Shown here piece after piece: positions 1-8,310 of a stretch of DNA of 64,000 bases. Position 1 is the stretch's first letter. The number at the start of each line of letters is the position of its first letter. Location of the stretch: the NCBI GenBank assembly GCA_045123185.1, contig JBGVIL010000189.1, forward strand, positions 1 through 64,000. The letters are read 5' to 3'. The DNA comes from UBA1231 sp045123185. GTDB taxonomy: Bacteria; Bacillota_I; Bacilli_A; ML615J-28; CAG-313. The position numbers and the translations under genes were made by a program. The notes under the pieces are model-generated. The model did no database searches. It worked only from the letters and a program-made list of their open reading frames with translations, and was not told where the DNA came from.

Positions 1-428
1 TCATACCAATTGTTTTGTTGTTTATGGATAAAGACGCATTAAAACAAGTTGATTATCCATTACTTTTAACCTTTGTATTCTTCTTTATATTTTCTGGAAA
101 TATGTCTAGAATTGATGGAGTTAGAAATTTATTTAACAAACTTCTAGAAAAAAACACATTATTATTTAGTATTTTATCTTGTCAAGTCATTAGTAATGTT
201 CCTTCTGCAATTCTACTTTCTCAATTTACTACGAATTATAAAGCTTTATTAATTGGTGTTAATATTGGTGGTGTTGGAACACTTATTTCTTCACTTGCAA
301 GTCTTATTACTTTTAGAGAATATGTTCATCATTATCATCATAAAACAAAGTATTACATTGGAATGTTTTCTTTATTTAATTTTGCATTCTTAATTATTTT
401 AACTTTGATTATGTTATTAGTTTTGTAA
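1..428 (+). CDS. SLC13/ArsB-like membrane transporter, C-terminal part
   Basis: This is the 3' end of a membrane transporter gene. The frame is open to the first base of the window, so the start lies outside it and the visible TTG at 15 is not the true start. About 140 residues are visible and hold three to four hydrophobic segments. The region 'ISNVPSAILLSQF' followed by 'GVNIGGVGTLISSLAS' is typical of the C-terminal half of the SLC13/CitMHS/ArsB/NhaD ion transporter superfamily (family knowledge). The substrate cannot be told from this fragment; a dicarboxylate or other anion, or Na+, are all possible. A terminator follows directly, so it ends its transcription unit. Confidence 0.7.
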   Translation, partial: IPIVLLFMDKDALKQVDYPLLLTFVFFFIFSGNMSRIDGVRNLFNKLLEKNTLLFSILSCQVISNVPSAILLSQFTTNYKALLIGVNIGGVGTLISSLASLITFREYVHHYHHKTKYYIGMFSLFNFAFLIILTLIMLLVL

Positions 429-455
429 ATGGTCATTTGCTTGGCCATTTTTTTT
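427..455 (+). terminator. Rho-independent terminator after the SLC13-like gene
   Basis: Arms AAATGGTCA (427-435) and TGGCCATTT (442-450) form a 9-bp stem with one G-U pair, followed by a T run. The stem overlaps the stop codon of the gene. Confidence 0.8.
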
Positions 456-468
456 ATCGTTACTTTAA

Positions 469-497
469 TTGACTATTACAAGATAAAATGGTAAAAT
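469..497 (+). promoter_or_regulatory. SigA-type promoter for trkA-trkH
   Basis: TTGACT (469-474) and TAAAAT (492-497) are separated by 17 bases. They lie about 40 bases upstream of the trkA start codon. Confidence 0.7.
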
Positions 498-535
498 ATA
501 TACATGTTAGTAAAATTATTTAATAGGAGAACAAT

Positions 536-1891
536 ATGAGAATAGTCGTAATTGGTGATGGTAAAGTTGGAAATGCAATCATTCAACACGTTAGTCGTGA
601 AGGACATCAAGTAGTAGTTGTAGATAAAAATCCTAATGTTGTCGAAGATATCGTTAATCGTTATGACGTTATGGGTATTTGTGGTAATGGAGCTAGTTAT
701 CAAATTCTTAAAGAAGCAGATGCTGGACGTGCTCATGTTGTAATTGCAGTTACTGCAAGTGATGAAACTAATATGTTAGCTTGTGTGCTTGCAAAAAAAT
801 TAGGAGCAAAGTCAACTATTGCTCGTGTTCGTAGTTATGAATATAATGATCAAGTTAATAACATTATTCGTGACTTAGAAATAAATATGATTATCAATCC
901 AGAAAAAGAAACTGCCGATGATATTATTAAAGTAGTAAACTTCCCTGAAGCTTTAAGAGTTGATAATTTTGCTGATGGTAAAGTTGATTTAGTAGAATTC
1001 TATTTACAAGAAAATAGTCCACTAGTTGGAGAAACTTTAATCAGTATGCATCAAAAGTATCAAGTTAAAGTACTTGTGTGTGCTGTTCAACGCGGAGAAG
1101 AAGTGTATATTCCAAATGGTACTTTTGAGTTTAAAGCAAAAGACCGTATTCATGTAACAGCTCAAAGATCAAATATTAAACACTTCATTAATAAATTAGG
1201 ATTGATGGAATCTAAGCTGAAGTCAATTTTAATTATTGGTGGTGGAAAAATCACTAGTTATTTAGGAAAAGAATTACTTAAAAACAAATACGAAGTTAAA
1301 ATTATCGAAAAAGACTACAATCGTTGTGTAGAATTAAGTGAATTACTTCCAAATGCTACAATAATTCATGGAGATGGAACAAGCCATGAAGTATTAAGTG
1401 AAGAAGGTTTATCTGATAGTGATATCGTTATTTCATTAACTGGTGAGGATGAACAAAATATTATTATTTCAATGTATGCTTACAAACAAAATGTCAAAAA
1501 GATTGTTGCTAAAGTTAATAAAGAATCATTTGTTGGTTTAATGGAATCTATTGGTATGGCAACTATTGTATCACCTAAAAATATTATTGCTGATCGTATT
1601 GTAAGTTACATTCGTGCAAGAAATAATTCTCGTGGAAGTAATATTGTTACATTATATAAATTAGTTAATAATAAAGTTGAAGCTTTAGAGTTTGTTGCAA
1701 AACCTAAAAGTAAGATTTTAAATAAACAATTAAAAGATATTAAGCTTAAAGACAAAGTTTTAATCGCGGGTATCATTAGAAACGGTGAATCTATTATTCC
1801 TAATGGTTCAGATATGATTCAAGCCAATGATAATGTAATTGTTGTAACTAATGGTCAATATTTAGATGACCTTGATGATATTTTGGTGTAG
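536..1891 (+). CDS. trkA: Trk potassium uptake regulatory NAD-binding protein TrkA
   Basis: This is the cytoplasmic gating subunit that binds NAD(H) or other nucleotides and controls the TrkH potassium channel/transporter. The 451 residues hold two tandem RCK units (about 1-220 and 228-451), the usual layout for full-length TrkA; the KtrA type has only one. Each unit starts with a Rossmann glycine motif, GDGKVG at residues 7-12 and GGGKIT near 235. Acidic residues follow the second strands (VVVDKN near 28-33, IIEKD near 258). The start is preceded by AGGAGAAC at good spacing. The gene ends 3 bases before trkH, so the two are translated from one message and the products act as a complex at the membrane. 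Confidence 0.95.
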   Translation: MRIVVIGDGKVGNAIIQHVSREGHQVVVVDKNPNVVEDIVNRYDVMGICGNGASYQILKEADAGRAHVVIAVTASDETNMLACVLAKKLGAKSTIARVRSYEYNDQVNNIIRDLEINMIINPEKETADDIIKVVNFPEALRVDNFADGKVDLVEFYLQENSPLVGETLISMHQKYQVKVLVCAVQRGEEVYIPNGTFEFKAKDRIHVTAQRSNIKHFINKLGLMESKLKSILIIGGGKITSYLGKELLKNKYEVKIIEKDYNRCVELSELLPNATIIHGDGTSHEVLSEEGLSDSDIVISLTGEDEQNIIISMYAYKQNVKKIVAKVNKESFVGLMESIGMATIVSPKNIIADRIVSYIRARNNSRGSNIVTLYKLVNNKVEALEFVAKPKSKILNKQLKDIKLKDKVLIAGIIRNGESIIPNGSDMIQANDNVIVVTNGQYLDDLDDILV

Positions 1892-1894
1892 CTT

Positions 1895-3376
1895 ATGAAT
1901 TATGCTATTATTCGAAATATTTTGGGTAAAATCATGACGCTTTTGGCGTTTTTGATGGTATTACCGCTTATTATATGTATTTGGAAAAATGAAGCGTTTA
2001 TTAACTATTTAGCTTTCTTAATTCCAATGATATTGTTATTTGTAATCGGTCGATTATTATATATCAAGAAAGCAGAAAGTAACCGCATTCTTGCACGTGA
2101 AGGATTTGTTATTGTTGGTCTTTCTTGGATTATTATGACTTTATTTGGATGTTTGCCTTATTTAATTTCAGGTAACATGGATAATTTCTTTGATGCTTTT
2201 TTTGAAACTGCATCAGGATTTACAACAACTGGATCATCTGTTGTTACAGATTTTTCAACACTTGATCATAGTATTATGTTTTGGCGTAGCTTTGCTCACT
2301 GGATTGGTGGGATGGGTGTGCTTGTATTTATTTTAGCAATCATACCTGAATCAAAAGAAGGATCATCAATGCACATTTTAAGAGCTGAATCACCAGGTCC
2401 TCAAGTTGGTAAACTTGTTTCTAAAATGCGTGTCACATCAAGAATTTTATATTTAATCTATTTGACTATGACTATCATTTTAATTTTAATATTATGGTTG
2501 GGACCTGATAAAAAAATGGATTTATTCAATAGTATGGTTTATTCATTTGGTACAGCTGGAACTGGAGGATTTGGAATTGATAATGGTAGCTTAGAAACTT
2601 ATGCTAAATCTACTCAATATATTATTGCAACATTCATGTTGATTTTTGCAATTAACTTCTCAATGTTTTACTTAATTTTAATCGGAAATTTAAAAGAAGT
2701 CTTTAGAAATGAAGAATTACGTTCATTCTTAATAATTGTTGCAGTGAGTGTTTTATTTATTACTTTTACGGTGTATTTTAAATTCAAAGATACTTTGCAA
2801 GCAATGACTCTTGAAGAATCGTTTAGACATTCTTACTTCCAAGTTGCATCGATTATATCCACTACTGGTTATTCATCGACAAATTTCTTAAAATGGCCTT
2901 CTGTTTGTATTATGATTTTAATATTCTTAACTTTTACTGGTGCCTGTGCAGGGTCAACAGCCGGAGGATTAAAAATTACTCGACTTAATATTTTAGCAAA
3001 ATCCGTTGTTAAGAAAATTAAAAATATGATTAGTCCAAGAAAAGTTGAAGTTATTAAAATTGATGGAAAACCAATGTCTGATGAATCGGTAAATGCTATC
3101 GAAGGTTATTTGGTAGTTTATGTTACTGTTTTACTTGTTAGTGCATTTTTAGTTTCTTTTGATGGATTTGATTTTGCAACTAACTTTACTGCAGCACTAA
3201 CATGTATTAGTAATGTAGGGCCTGGATTTACTGATTTGATTGGACCATATGGAACTTTTGATATTTTTTCAAATTTCTCTAAAATTGTTTTATCATTAAC
3301 TATGATTATTGGCCGTTTAGAGTTTTTCCCAATATTAGTATTATTTAGCCCTAAAACGTGGAAAAAACGTATATAA
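1895..3376 (+). CDS. trkH: Trk-type potassium transporter membrane subunit TrkH
   Basis: This is the pore-forming potassium uptake subunit of 493 residues, the normal TrkH length. The four pore repeats of the family can be seen: SGFTTTGSS near residue 110, GTAGTGGFG near 222, STTGYSS near 323 and SNVGPGF near 440. Each carries the central glycine that builds the potassium filter (family knowledge). Between them run pairs of hydrophobic segments. The protein ends in a short basic tail (PKTWKKRI), as expected for a cytoplasmic terminus. It sits 3 bases after trkA and is followed by a terminator, making a two-gene operon for K+ homeostasis. Confidence 0.95.
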   Translation: MNYAIIRNILGKIMTLLAFLMVLPLIICIWKNEAFINYLAFLIPMILLFVIGRLLYIKKAESNRILAREGFVIVGLSWIIMTLFGCLPYLISGNMDNFFDAFFETASGFTTTGSSVVTDFSTLDHSIMFWRSFAHWIGGMGVLVFILAIIPESKEGSSMHILRAESPGPQVGKLVSKMRVTSRILYLIYLTMTIILILILWLGPDKKMDLFNSMVYSFGTAGTGGFGIDNGSLETYAKSTQYIIATFMLIFAINFSMFYLILIGNLKEVFRNEELRSFLIIVAVSVLFITFTVYFKFKDTLQAMTLEESFRHSYFQVASIISTTGYSSTNFLKWPSVCIMILIFLTFTGACAGSTAGGLKITRLNILAKSVVKKIKNMISPRKVEVIKIDGKPMSDESVNAIEGYLVVYVTVLLVSAFLVSFDGFDFATNFTAALTCISNVGPGFTDLIGPYGTFDIFSNFSKIVLSLTMIIGRLEFFPILVLFSPKTWKKRI

Positions 3377-3380
3377 TTAA

Positions 3381-3406
3381 AAGGTGTGTAAATTCACACC
3401 TTTTTT
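3381..3406 (+). terminator. Terminator after trkH
   Basis: Arms AAGGTGTG and CACACCTT enclose a 6-base loop and are followed by six T residues. Confidence 0.85.
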
Positions 3407-3447
3407 ATGTAGGTGATTAATTATTTTATTTAAAAAATGCAATTTTT

Positions 3448-3476
3448 TTGATTTTTATTGTATAGAGTGTTATAAT
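3448..3476 (+). promoter_or_regulatory. SigA-type promoter for the FucO-like gene
   Basis: TTGATT (3448-3453) and a perfect TATAAT (3471-3476) are 17 bases apart, about 36 bases before the start codon. Confidence 0.75.
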
Positions 3477-3512
3477 ATTTATATATAATATAATAAAAGG
3501 AAGGTTAATATT

Positions 3513-4658
3513 ATGCCAAGATTTGTTCTTAATGAAACATCATACCATGGAAGTGGTGCTATTTTAAATATTGTTCCTGAGTTAAATGCTCGTGGATTTT
3601 CTAAAGCGTTAGTTGTTACTGACCCAGATTTAGTTAAATTTGGTGTTTGTGGTAAAGTTACATCTTTACTTGATGATGCTAAATTCCCATATGAAGTTTT
3701 TTCTAAAGTTCAAGCAAATCCAACAATTCAAAATGTATTAGATGGAGTAGAAGCTTTTAAAGCATCAGGTGCAGATTGTTTAATTGCTGTTGGTGGAGGA
3801 TCTGCTATGGATACTGCTAAAGCAATTGGTATTATCAATACTAATCCTGAATTTGCAGATGTACGTTCTTTAGAAGGTGTTGCACCTACTAAAAATCCAT
3901 GTACTCCAATTATTGCTGTTCCAACTACTGCTGGTACTGCTGCTGAAGTAACTATTAACTATGTTATTACTGATGTTGAAGCAAATCGTAAAATGGTTTG
4001 CGTTGACGTTCATGATATTCCAGTTGTTGCTGTTGTGGATCCTGATATGATGGCTTCAATGCCTAAAGGTTTAACAGCTGCTACAGGTATGGATGCGTTA
4101 ACTCATGCTATTGAAGGCTATATTACAAAAGGTGCTTGGGCTCTTTCTGATATGTTCCATTTAGAAGCAATTAGATTAATTGCATCTTCATTAAGAGGCG
4201 CAGTTGAAAATACAGCTGAAGGTCGTGAAGGAATGGCTTTAGGTCAATATGTTGCAGGTATGGGATTCTCTAACGTCGGACTTGGTATTGTTCACTCAAT
4301 GGCTCACCCTCTTGGTGCTTTATACGATACTCCACATGGTGTTGCAAATGCGATTATTTTACCAACAGTAATGGAATATAATGCTCCTGAAACTGGTGAA
4401 AAATATCGTGAAATTGCTCGTGCTATGGGTGTTAAAGGTGTTGATGAAATGTCACAAGAAGAATACAGAAAAGCAGCAATTGAAGCAGTTAAAAAATTAT
4501 CTCAAGATGTTGGAATTCCAACTAGCTTAAAGGAAATTGTTAAGAAAGAAGATATTCCTTTCTTAGCTCAATCAGCAATGGATGATGCTTGTAGACCAGG
4601 TAGTCCAAATGACCCAACACTTGAGGATATTATTAAATTATACGAATCTTTAATGTAA
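3513..4658 (+). CDS. fucO: Iron-containing alcohol dehydrogenase, lactaldehyde reductase (FucO) type
   Basis: This cytoplasmic NAD(H)-dependent enzyme reduces lactaldehyde to 1,2-propanediol in the FucO family, or handles similar short aldehydes and diols. It has 381 residues, the family length. The nucleotide motif GGGSAMDTAK begins near residue 94. The metal ligands can be placed at D194, H198, H261 and H275, two positions below the E. coli FucO numbering. Whole stretches such as GYITKGAWALSD and ALGQYVAGMGFSN match FucO closely. It has its own promoter and terminator and lies just before adhE. No fucose or rhamnose genes are nearby, so the natural substrate is uncertain and general aldehyde reduction in fermentation is equally likely. 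Confidence 0.88.
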   Translation: MPRFVLNETSYHGSGAILNIVPELNARGFSKALVVTDPDLVKFGVCGKVTSLLDDAKFPYEVFSKVQANPTIQNVLDGVEAFKASGADCLIAVGGGSAMDTAKAIGIINTNPEFADVRSLEGVAPTKNPCTPIIAVPTTAGTAAEVTINYVITDVEANRKMVCVDVHDIPVVAVVDPDMMASMPKGLTAATGMDALTHAIEGYITKGAWALSDMFHLEAIRLIASSLRGAVENTAEGREGMALGQYVAGMGFSNVGLGIVHSMAHPLGALYDTPHGVANAIILPTVMEYNAPETGEKYREIARAMGVKGVDEMSQEEYRKAAIEAVKKLSQDVGIPTSLKEIVKKEDIPFLAQSAMDDACRPGSPNDPTLEDIIKLYESLM

Positions 4659-4669
4659 TAAAAAGAATT

Positions 4670-4698
4670 AAAGCAGCAATAAAAAAATGCTGCTTTTT
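4670..4698 (+). terminator. Terminator after the FucO-like gene
   Basis: Arms AAAGCAGCA and TGCTGCTTT are separated by 9 bases and followed by a T-rich tail. Confidence 0.85.
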
Positions 4699-4701
4699 AT
4701 T

Positions 4702-4729
4702 TTGATATAATAAAAAATTATGTTATAAT
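4702..4729 (+). promoter_or_regulatory. SigA-type promoter for adhE
   Basis: TTGATA (4702-4707) and TATAAT (4724-4729) are 16 bases apart. This leaves a leader of about 75 bases before the adhE start. Confidence 0.65.
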
Positions 4730-4778
4730 AAAATGAAATAGAATGAATGATATTATATTGATATAGGAAATATTTGTT

Positions 4779-4795
4779 TATCAAAATGTTTGATA
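4779..4795 (+). repeat. Small inverted repeat in the adhE leader
   Basis: TATCAAA and TTTGATA are perfect 7-base arms around ATG, ending 5 bases before the AGGAG ribosome site of adhE. This could be a repressor site or a weak hairpin. It does not match the Rex consensus known for fermentation genes. Confidence 0.35.
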
Positions 4796-4808
4796 GTAAG
4801 GAGTTAAT

Positions 4809-7403
4809 ATGTTTGCAAACATTGAAAATTTCAAAAAAGATTTAGCTGTTGTTAAACAAGCACAAAAGAAATATTCAACATATTCACAAGAAATGGTTGA
4901 TAAGATTTTTAAAGCTGCGGCTATTGCTGCATGTAAAAATCGTATTTTACTTGCAAAACTTGCAGTTGAAGAAACTGGTATGGGTGTTGTAGAAGACAAG
5001 GTAATTAAAAACCATTATGCTTCGGAATTTATTTATAATAAGTATAAAGATACATTAACATGCGGTGTAATTGAAAAAGATGAAGCAGCTGGTATCACGA
5101 AAATTGCGGAACCAGTTGGGGTTATTGCTGCGGTTATTCCTACAACTAATCCAACATCTACAGCTATTTTTAAAACATTGCTTGCACTTAAAACAAGAAA
5201 TGGTATTGTTATTAGTCCGCACCCAAGAGCCAAGTCTAGTACTATTAAAGCTGCGCAAATCATTTTAGATGCCGCAGTTGGAGCTGGTGCTCCTAAAAAT
5301 ATTATTAGTTGGATTGAAGCTCCAAGTTTAGCATTTACTAATACTTTAATGAAAGAAGCAGATTTAATTTTAGCAACAGGTGGCCCTGGTATGGTGCATG
5401 CCGCATATTCTAGTGGTACACCAGCTTTAGGTGTAGGAGCAGGTAATGTTCCTGCTGTTATTGATGAAACTGCAGATATTACTTTAGCGGTAAATTCTAT
5501 CATTCATTCTAAAACTTTTGATAATGGTGTTATTTGTGCTTCTGAACAATCTGTAATTGTCTCAGATAAAGTTTATGAACAAGTTAAAAATGAATTTTCA
5601 TATCGCGGTTGTTATTTCTTAAATGAAGAAGAAATGGACAAAGTACGTAAAACTATAATTATTAATGGATCTATTAACGCGAAAATCGTTGGTCAAAATG
5701 CCTATACAATTGCAAAATTATGTGGTGTAGACGTTGACCCAAGAACTAAAATTTTAATTGGTGAAGTTGAGAAATACGATATTAGTGAAGAATTTGCACA
5801 TGAAAAACTATCACCAGTTTTAGCAATGTATAAATTTTCGAAAATTAAAGAAGCTTTTAAAATTGCTTCTAAACTTATTGAAGATGGTGGGTATGGTCAT
5901 ACTTCATCAATCTATATTGATACAATAAACGGTAAAGATAGATTAGAAGAGTATTCAAATAAAATGAAAACTTGCCGTGTTGTCGTAAATTCTCCATCTG
6001 CTCAAGGTGGAATTGGCGATATATATAACTTTGAACTTGCACCATCATTAACTCTAGGATGTGGTTCTTGGGGTGGAAATAGTGTATCTGAGAATGTTGG
6101 TGTTAAACATTTATTAAATATTAAAACTGTTGCCGAAAGGAGAGAAAATATGCTTTGGTTTAGAGCACCTGAAAAGATTTATATTAAAAAAGGTTGTTTG
6201 AATGTTGCATTAGATGAATTAAAGGCTGTTATGAATAAGAAAAAAGTATTCTTAGTAACAGACAATTTCTTATACAAAAATGGTTACACGAATGCGATAA
6301 CAAATAAATTAGAAGAATTAGGCATTAGATACTCTGTCTTTTTTGATGTTGAACCTGATCCTACATTAAAATCAGCAAAACTTGGTGCTGAACAAATGCG
6401 TGCCTTTGAACCCGATACAATTATTGCATTTGGCGGCGGATCAGCAATGGATGCTGCAAAAATTATGTGGGTTTTATATGAACATCCAGAAGTTGATTTC
6501 ATGGATATGGCCATGCGATTTATGGATATTCGTAAACGTATTTATCAATTTCCACAAATGGGTAAAAAAGCATACTTTATTGCAATTCCAACAAGTGCTG
6601 GAACTGGATCTGAAGTAACACCTTTTGCTGTTATAACTGATGATAAATCTGGACTTAAATATCCACTTGCTGATTATGAATTGTTACCTAATATGGCGAT
6701 TGTTGATACTGATTTTCATATGAGTGCTCCAAAATCATTAACTGCAGCCTCAGGTATTGATGCTGTAACACATGCTTTAGAAGCATATGCATCAATTATG
6801 GCAACTGATTATACTGACGGACTTGCTTTACAATCTTTAAAAATTATTTTTGATTATTTACCTATTGCTTATAATGATGGTAGTAATGTAATTGCTCGTG
6901 AAAAGATGGCTAATGCAGCGACAATGGCGGGTATGGCTTTTGCGAATGCTTTCCTTGGAATTTGTCACTCAATGGCTCATAAACTTGGATCTTTCTGTCA
7001 TTTACCGCATGGTGTAGCAAATGCTTTATTAATTTGTGAAGTTATGCGTTTTAATAAGAGTGAAGTTCCAACTAAGATGGGCACATTCTCTCAATATGCA
7101 TATCCACAAGCTTTATCAAGATATGCTGAAGTTGCAAAATATTTAGGTGTAACAGGCAATGATGATTTAGAGTTATTTAATGGTTTAATTCTATTAATTG
7201 AAGAATTAAAAGAGAAAATTGGTATTAAAAAATCAATTAAAGAATATTTTGAAGACGAAGAAAAATTCTTAAGTCTATTAGATGAAATGACTGAACAAGC
7301 ATTTGATGACCAATGTACAGGTGCAAACCCTAGATATCCATTAATGAAAGAAATTAAACAAATATATTTAAATGCTTATTATGGTGTAAAGGGGGAATAT
7401 TAA
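4809..7403 (+). CDS. adhE: Bifunctional acetaldehyde-CoA / alcohol dehydrogenase AdhE
   Basis: AdhE reduces acetyl-CoA to acetaldehyde and then to ethanol, reoxidising two NADH per acetyl-CoA. It has 864 residues (E. coli AdhE 891). The N-terminal aldehyde dehydrogenase half carries the catalytic cysteine at about residue 243 in NGVICASEQ. A linker leads to the iron-dependent alcohol dehydrogenase half, which has GGGSAMDAAK near 541, GIDAVTHALEAY near 650 and the histidine-rich CHSMAHKLG...LPHG near 718-735. AGGAGT precedes the ATG. A phosphotransferase-like gene follows after one base. AdhE usually polymerises into spirosomes (family knowledge). Its presence points to mixed-acid or ethanol fermentation. 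Confidence 0.97.
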   Translation: MFANIENFKKDLAVVKQAQKKYSTYSQEMVDKIFKAAAIAACKNRILLAKLAVEETGMGVVEDKVIKNHYASEFIYNKYKDTLTCGVIEKDEAAGITKIAEPVGVIAAVIPTTNPTSTAIFKTLLALKTRNGIVISPHPRAKSSTIKAAQIILDAAVGAGAPKNIISWIEAPSLAFTNTLMKEADLILATGGPGMVHAAYSSGTPALGVGAGNVPAVIDETADITLAVNSIIHSKTFDNGVICASEQSVIVSDKVYEQVKNEFSYRGCYFLNEEEMDKVRKTIIINGSINAKIVGQNAYTIAKLCGVDVDPRTKILIGEVEKYDISEEFAHEKLSPVLAMYKFSKIKEAFKIASKLIEDGGYGHTSSIYIDTINGKDRLEEYSNKMKTCRVVVNSPSAQGGIGDIYNFELAPSLTLGCGSWGGNSVSENVGVKHLLNIKTVAERRENMLWFRAPEKIYIKKGCLNVALDELKAVMNKKKVFLVTDNFLYKNGYTNAITNKLEELGIRYSVFFDVEPDPTLKSAKLGAEQMRAFEPDTIIAFGGGSAMDAAKIMWVLYEHPEVDFMDMAMRFMDIRKRIYQFPQMGKKAYFIAIPTSAGTGSEVTPFAVITDDKSGLKYPLADYELLPNMAIVDTDFHMSAPKSLTAASGIDAVTHALEAYASIMATDYTDGLALQSLKIIFDYLPIAYNDGSNVIAREKMANAATMAGMAFANAFLGICHSMAHKLGSFCHLPHGVANALLICEVMRFNKSEVPTKMGTFSQYAYPQALSRYAEVAKYLGVTGNDDLELFNGLILLIEELKEKIGIKKSIKEYFEDEEKFLSLLDEMTEQAFDDQCTGANPRYPLMKEIKQIYLNAYYGVKGEY

Positions 7404-7404
7404 A

Positions 7405-8151
7405 ATGAAATTTAAAAATATTATTGCAGAACGAAAAAACAAAATAATTTATCGTGATGGTGAATATTGTGTTAAATTATTTAATTCTGATTTTTCTAAA
7501 ATAGATGTTTTGAATGAAGCGTTAAATCAAGCAAGAATTGAAGAAACAGGTTTAAATATTCCAAAGATTAAAGAAGTTTCAATGATTGATGGTCAATGGG
7601 CAATCATTTATGAATATATTGAAGGTAAGACTTTAGCAGAATGTATGGAAGAAAATCCTGAAAAGTTAGATGAGTATTTAGAATTTTTCGTAGATTTACA
7701 ACTTCAAGTTTTGAATTCTAGTTGTCCACTATTAAATAGATTAAAAGAAAAGATGCATCGCAAAATTGATCAAACAGAGTTATCATCATTTGTTAAATAT
7801 GAACTTCATACAAGACTTGATGGTATGCCTAAAAAAGAAAAAGTATGTCATGGTGACTTTAACCCGACTAATATTATTCTTGGTAGTGATGGAAAAACAT
7901 ACATCATTGACTGGTCACATGTTACACAAGGTAATGCTTCTGCTGATGCAGCAAGAACATATTTATTATTTAAACTTGCTAAAAAAGATGATATTGCAGA
8001 AAAGTATTTAGATCTATTCTGTGAAAAAGGTAATATTATTAAACAATTAGTCCAAAAATGGATGCCCATTGTTGCAGCTTCTCAAAGTGTTAAAGGAAAT
8101 GAAGACGAAAAACAAATATTATTATCTTGGGCAAATGTCGTTGACTTATAG
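7405..8151 (+). CDS. APH/choline-kinase-fold phosphotransferase, substrate unknown
   Basis: This 248-residue protein has the kinase-like fold shared by aminoglycoside phosphotransferases and choline kinases. The catalytic loop appears as CHGDFNPTNIIL (near residue 148) and the metal-binding motif as YIIDWSH (near 168). A P-loop-like N-terminal lobe ends in IIYEYIEGKTL, the usual hinge. It starts one base after the adhE stop, with GGGGGAATATT as ribosome site, so it is co-transcribed with adhE. Nothing in the sequence fixes the substrate: a small metabolite, choline/ethanolamine or a sugar are all possible. The context does not support true antibiotic resistance. A terminator follows. Confidence 0.75.
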   Translation: MKFKNIIAERKNKIIYRDGEYCVKLFNSDFSKIDVLNEALNQARIEETGLNIPKIKEVSMIDGQWAIIYEYIEGKTLAECMEENPEKLDEYLEFFVDLQLQVLNSSCPLLNRLKEKMHRKIDQTELSSFVKYELHTRLDGMPKKEKVCHGDFNPTNIILGSDGKTYIIDWSHVTQGNASADAARTYLLFKLAKKDDIAEKYLDLFCEKGNIIKQLVQKWMPIVAASQSVKGNEDEKQILLSWANVVDL

Positions 8152-8160
8152 AAATATATA

Positions 8161-8190
8161 AAACCACTTTTTAAAAAAGTGGTTTTATTT
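8161..8190 (+). terminator. Terminator after the adhE unit
   Basis: AAACCACTTTTT and AAAAAGTGGTTT form a long stem with almost no loop, followed by T residues. Confidence 0.8.
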
Positions 8191-8209
8191 CATTTAAATG
8201 AGTATTTAA

Positions 8210-8223
8210 TGGAAACGATTTCA
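8210..8223 (+). promoter_or_regulatory. cre site (CcpA) upstream of the malate/lactate operon
   Basis: TGGAAACGATTTCA fits the catabolite response element consensus TGNAANCGNTNNCA at every fixed position. It lies 20 bases upstream of the -35 box of the promoter at 8243. A position upstream of the promoter is compatible with CcpA activation or with repression; the sequence alone does not decide. Confidence 0.65.
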
Positions 8224-8242
8224 AAAATAAAGTTAATAATGT

Positions 8243-8271
8243 TTGCAAAGAGTATCTAAAAATGGTATAAT
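8243..8271 (+). promoter_or_regulatory. SigA-type promoter for the malate/lactate operon
   Basis: TTGCAA (8243-8248) and TATAAT (8266-8271) are 17 bases apart, with a TG-type element just before the -10 box. Confidence 0.8.
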
Positions 8272-8310
8272 AAGTGTGTAAAATTTTATAAAAATGAAAG
8301 GTGTATATTT

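Noticed and set aside
4779..4795. Rex operator in front of adhE
   Set aside because: The inverted repeat TATCAAA/TTTGATA does not match the Rex TTGTGAA-N4-TTCACAA pattern and lies far downstream of the promoter.
5033..5503. Long open frames opposite adhE and other highly expressed genes
   Set aside because: They lack ribosome sites and family similarity and mirror the codon bias of the real gene on the other strand.
7405..8151. Aminoglycoside resistance gene
   Set aside because: Only the general kinase motifs are shared, and the gene is fused in transcription to adhE; a metabolic substrate is more likely.
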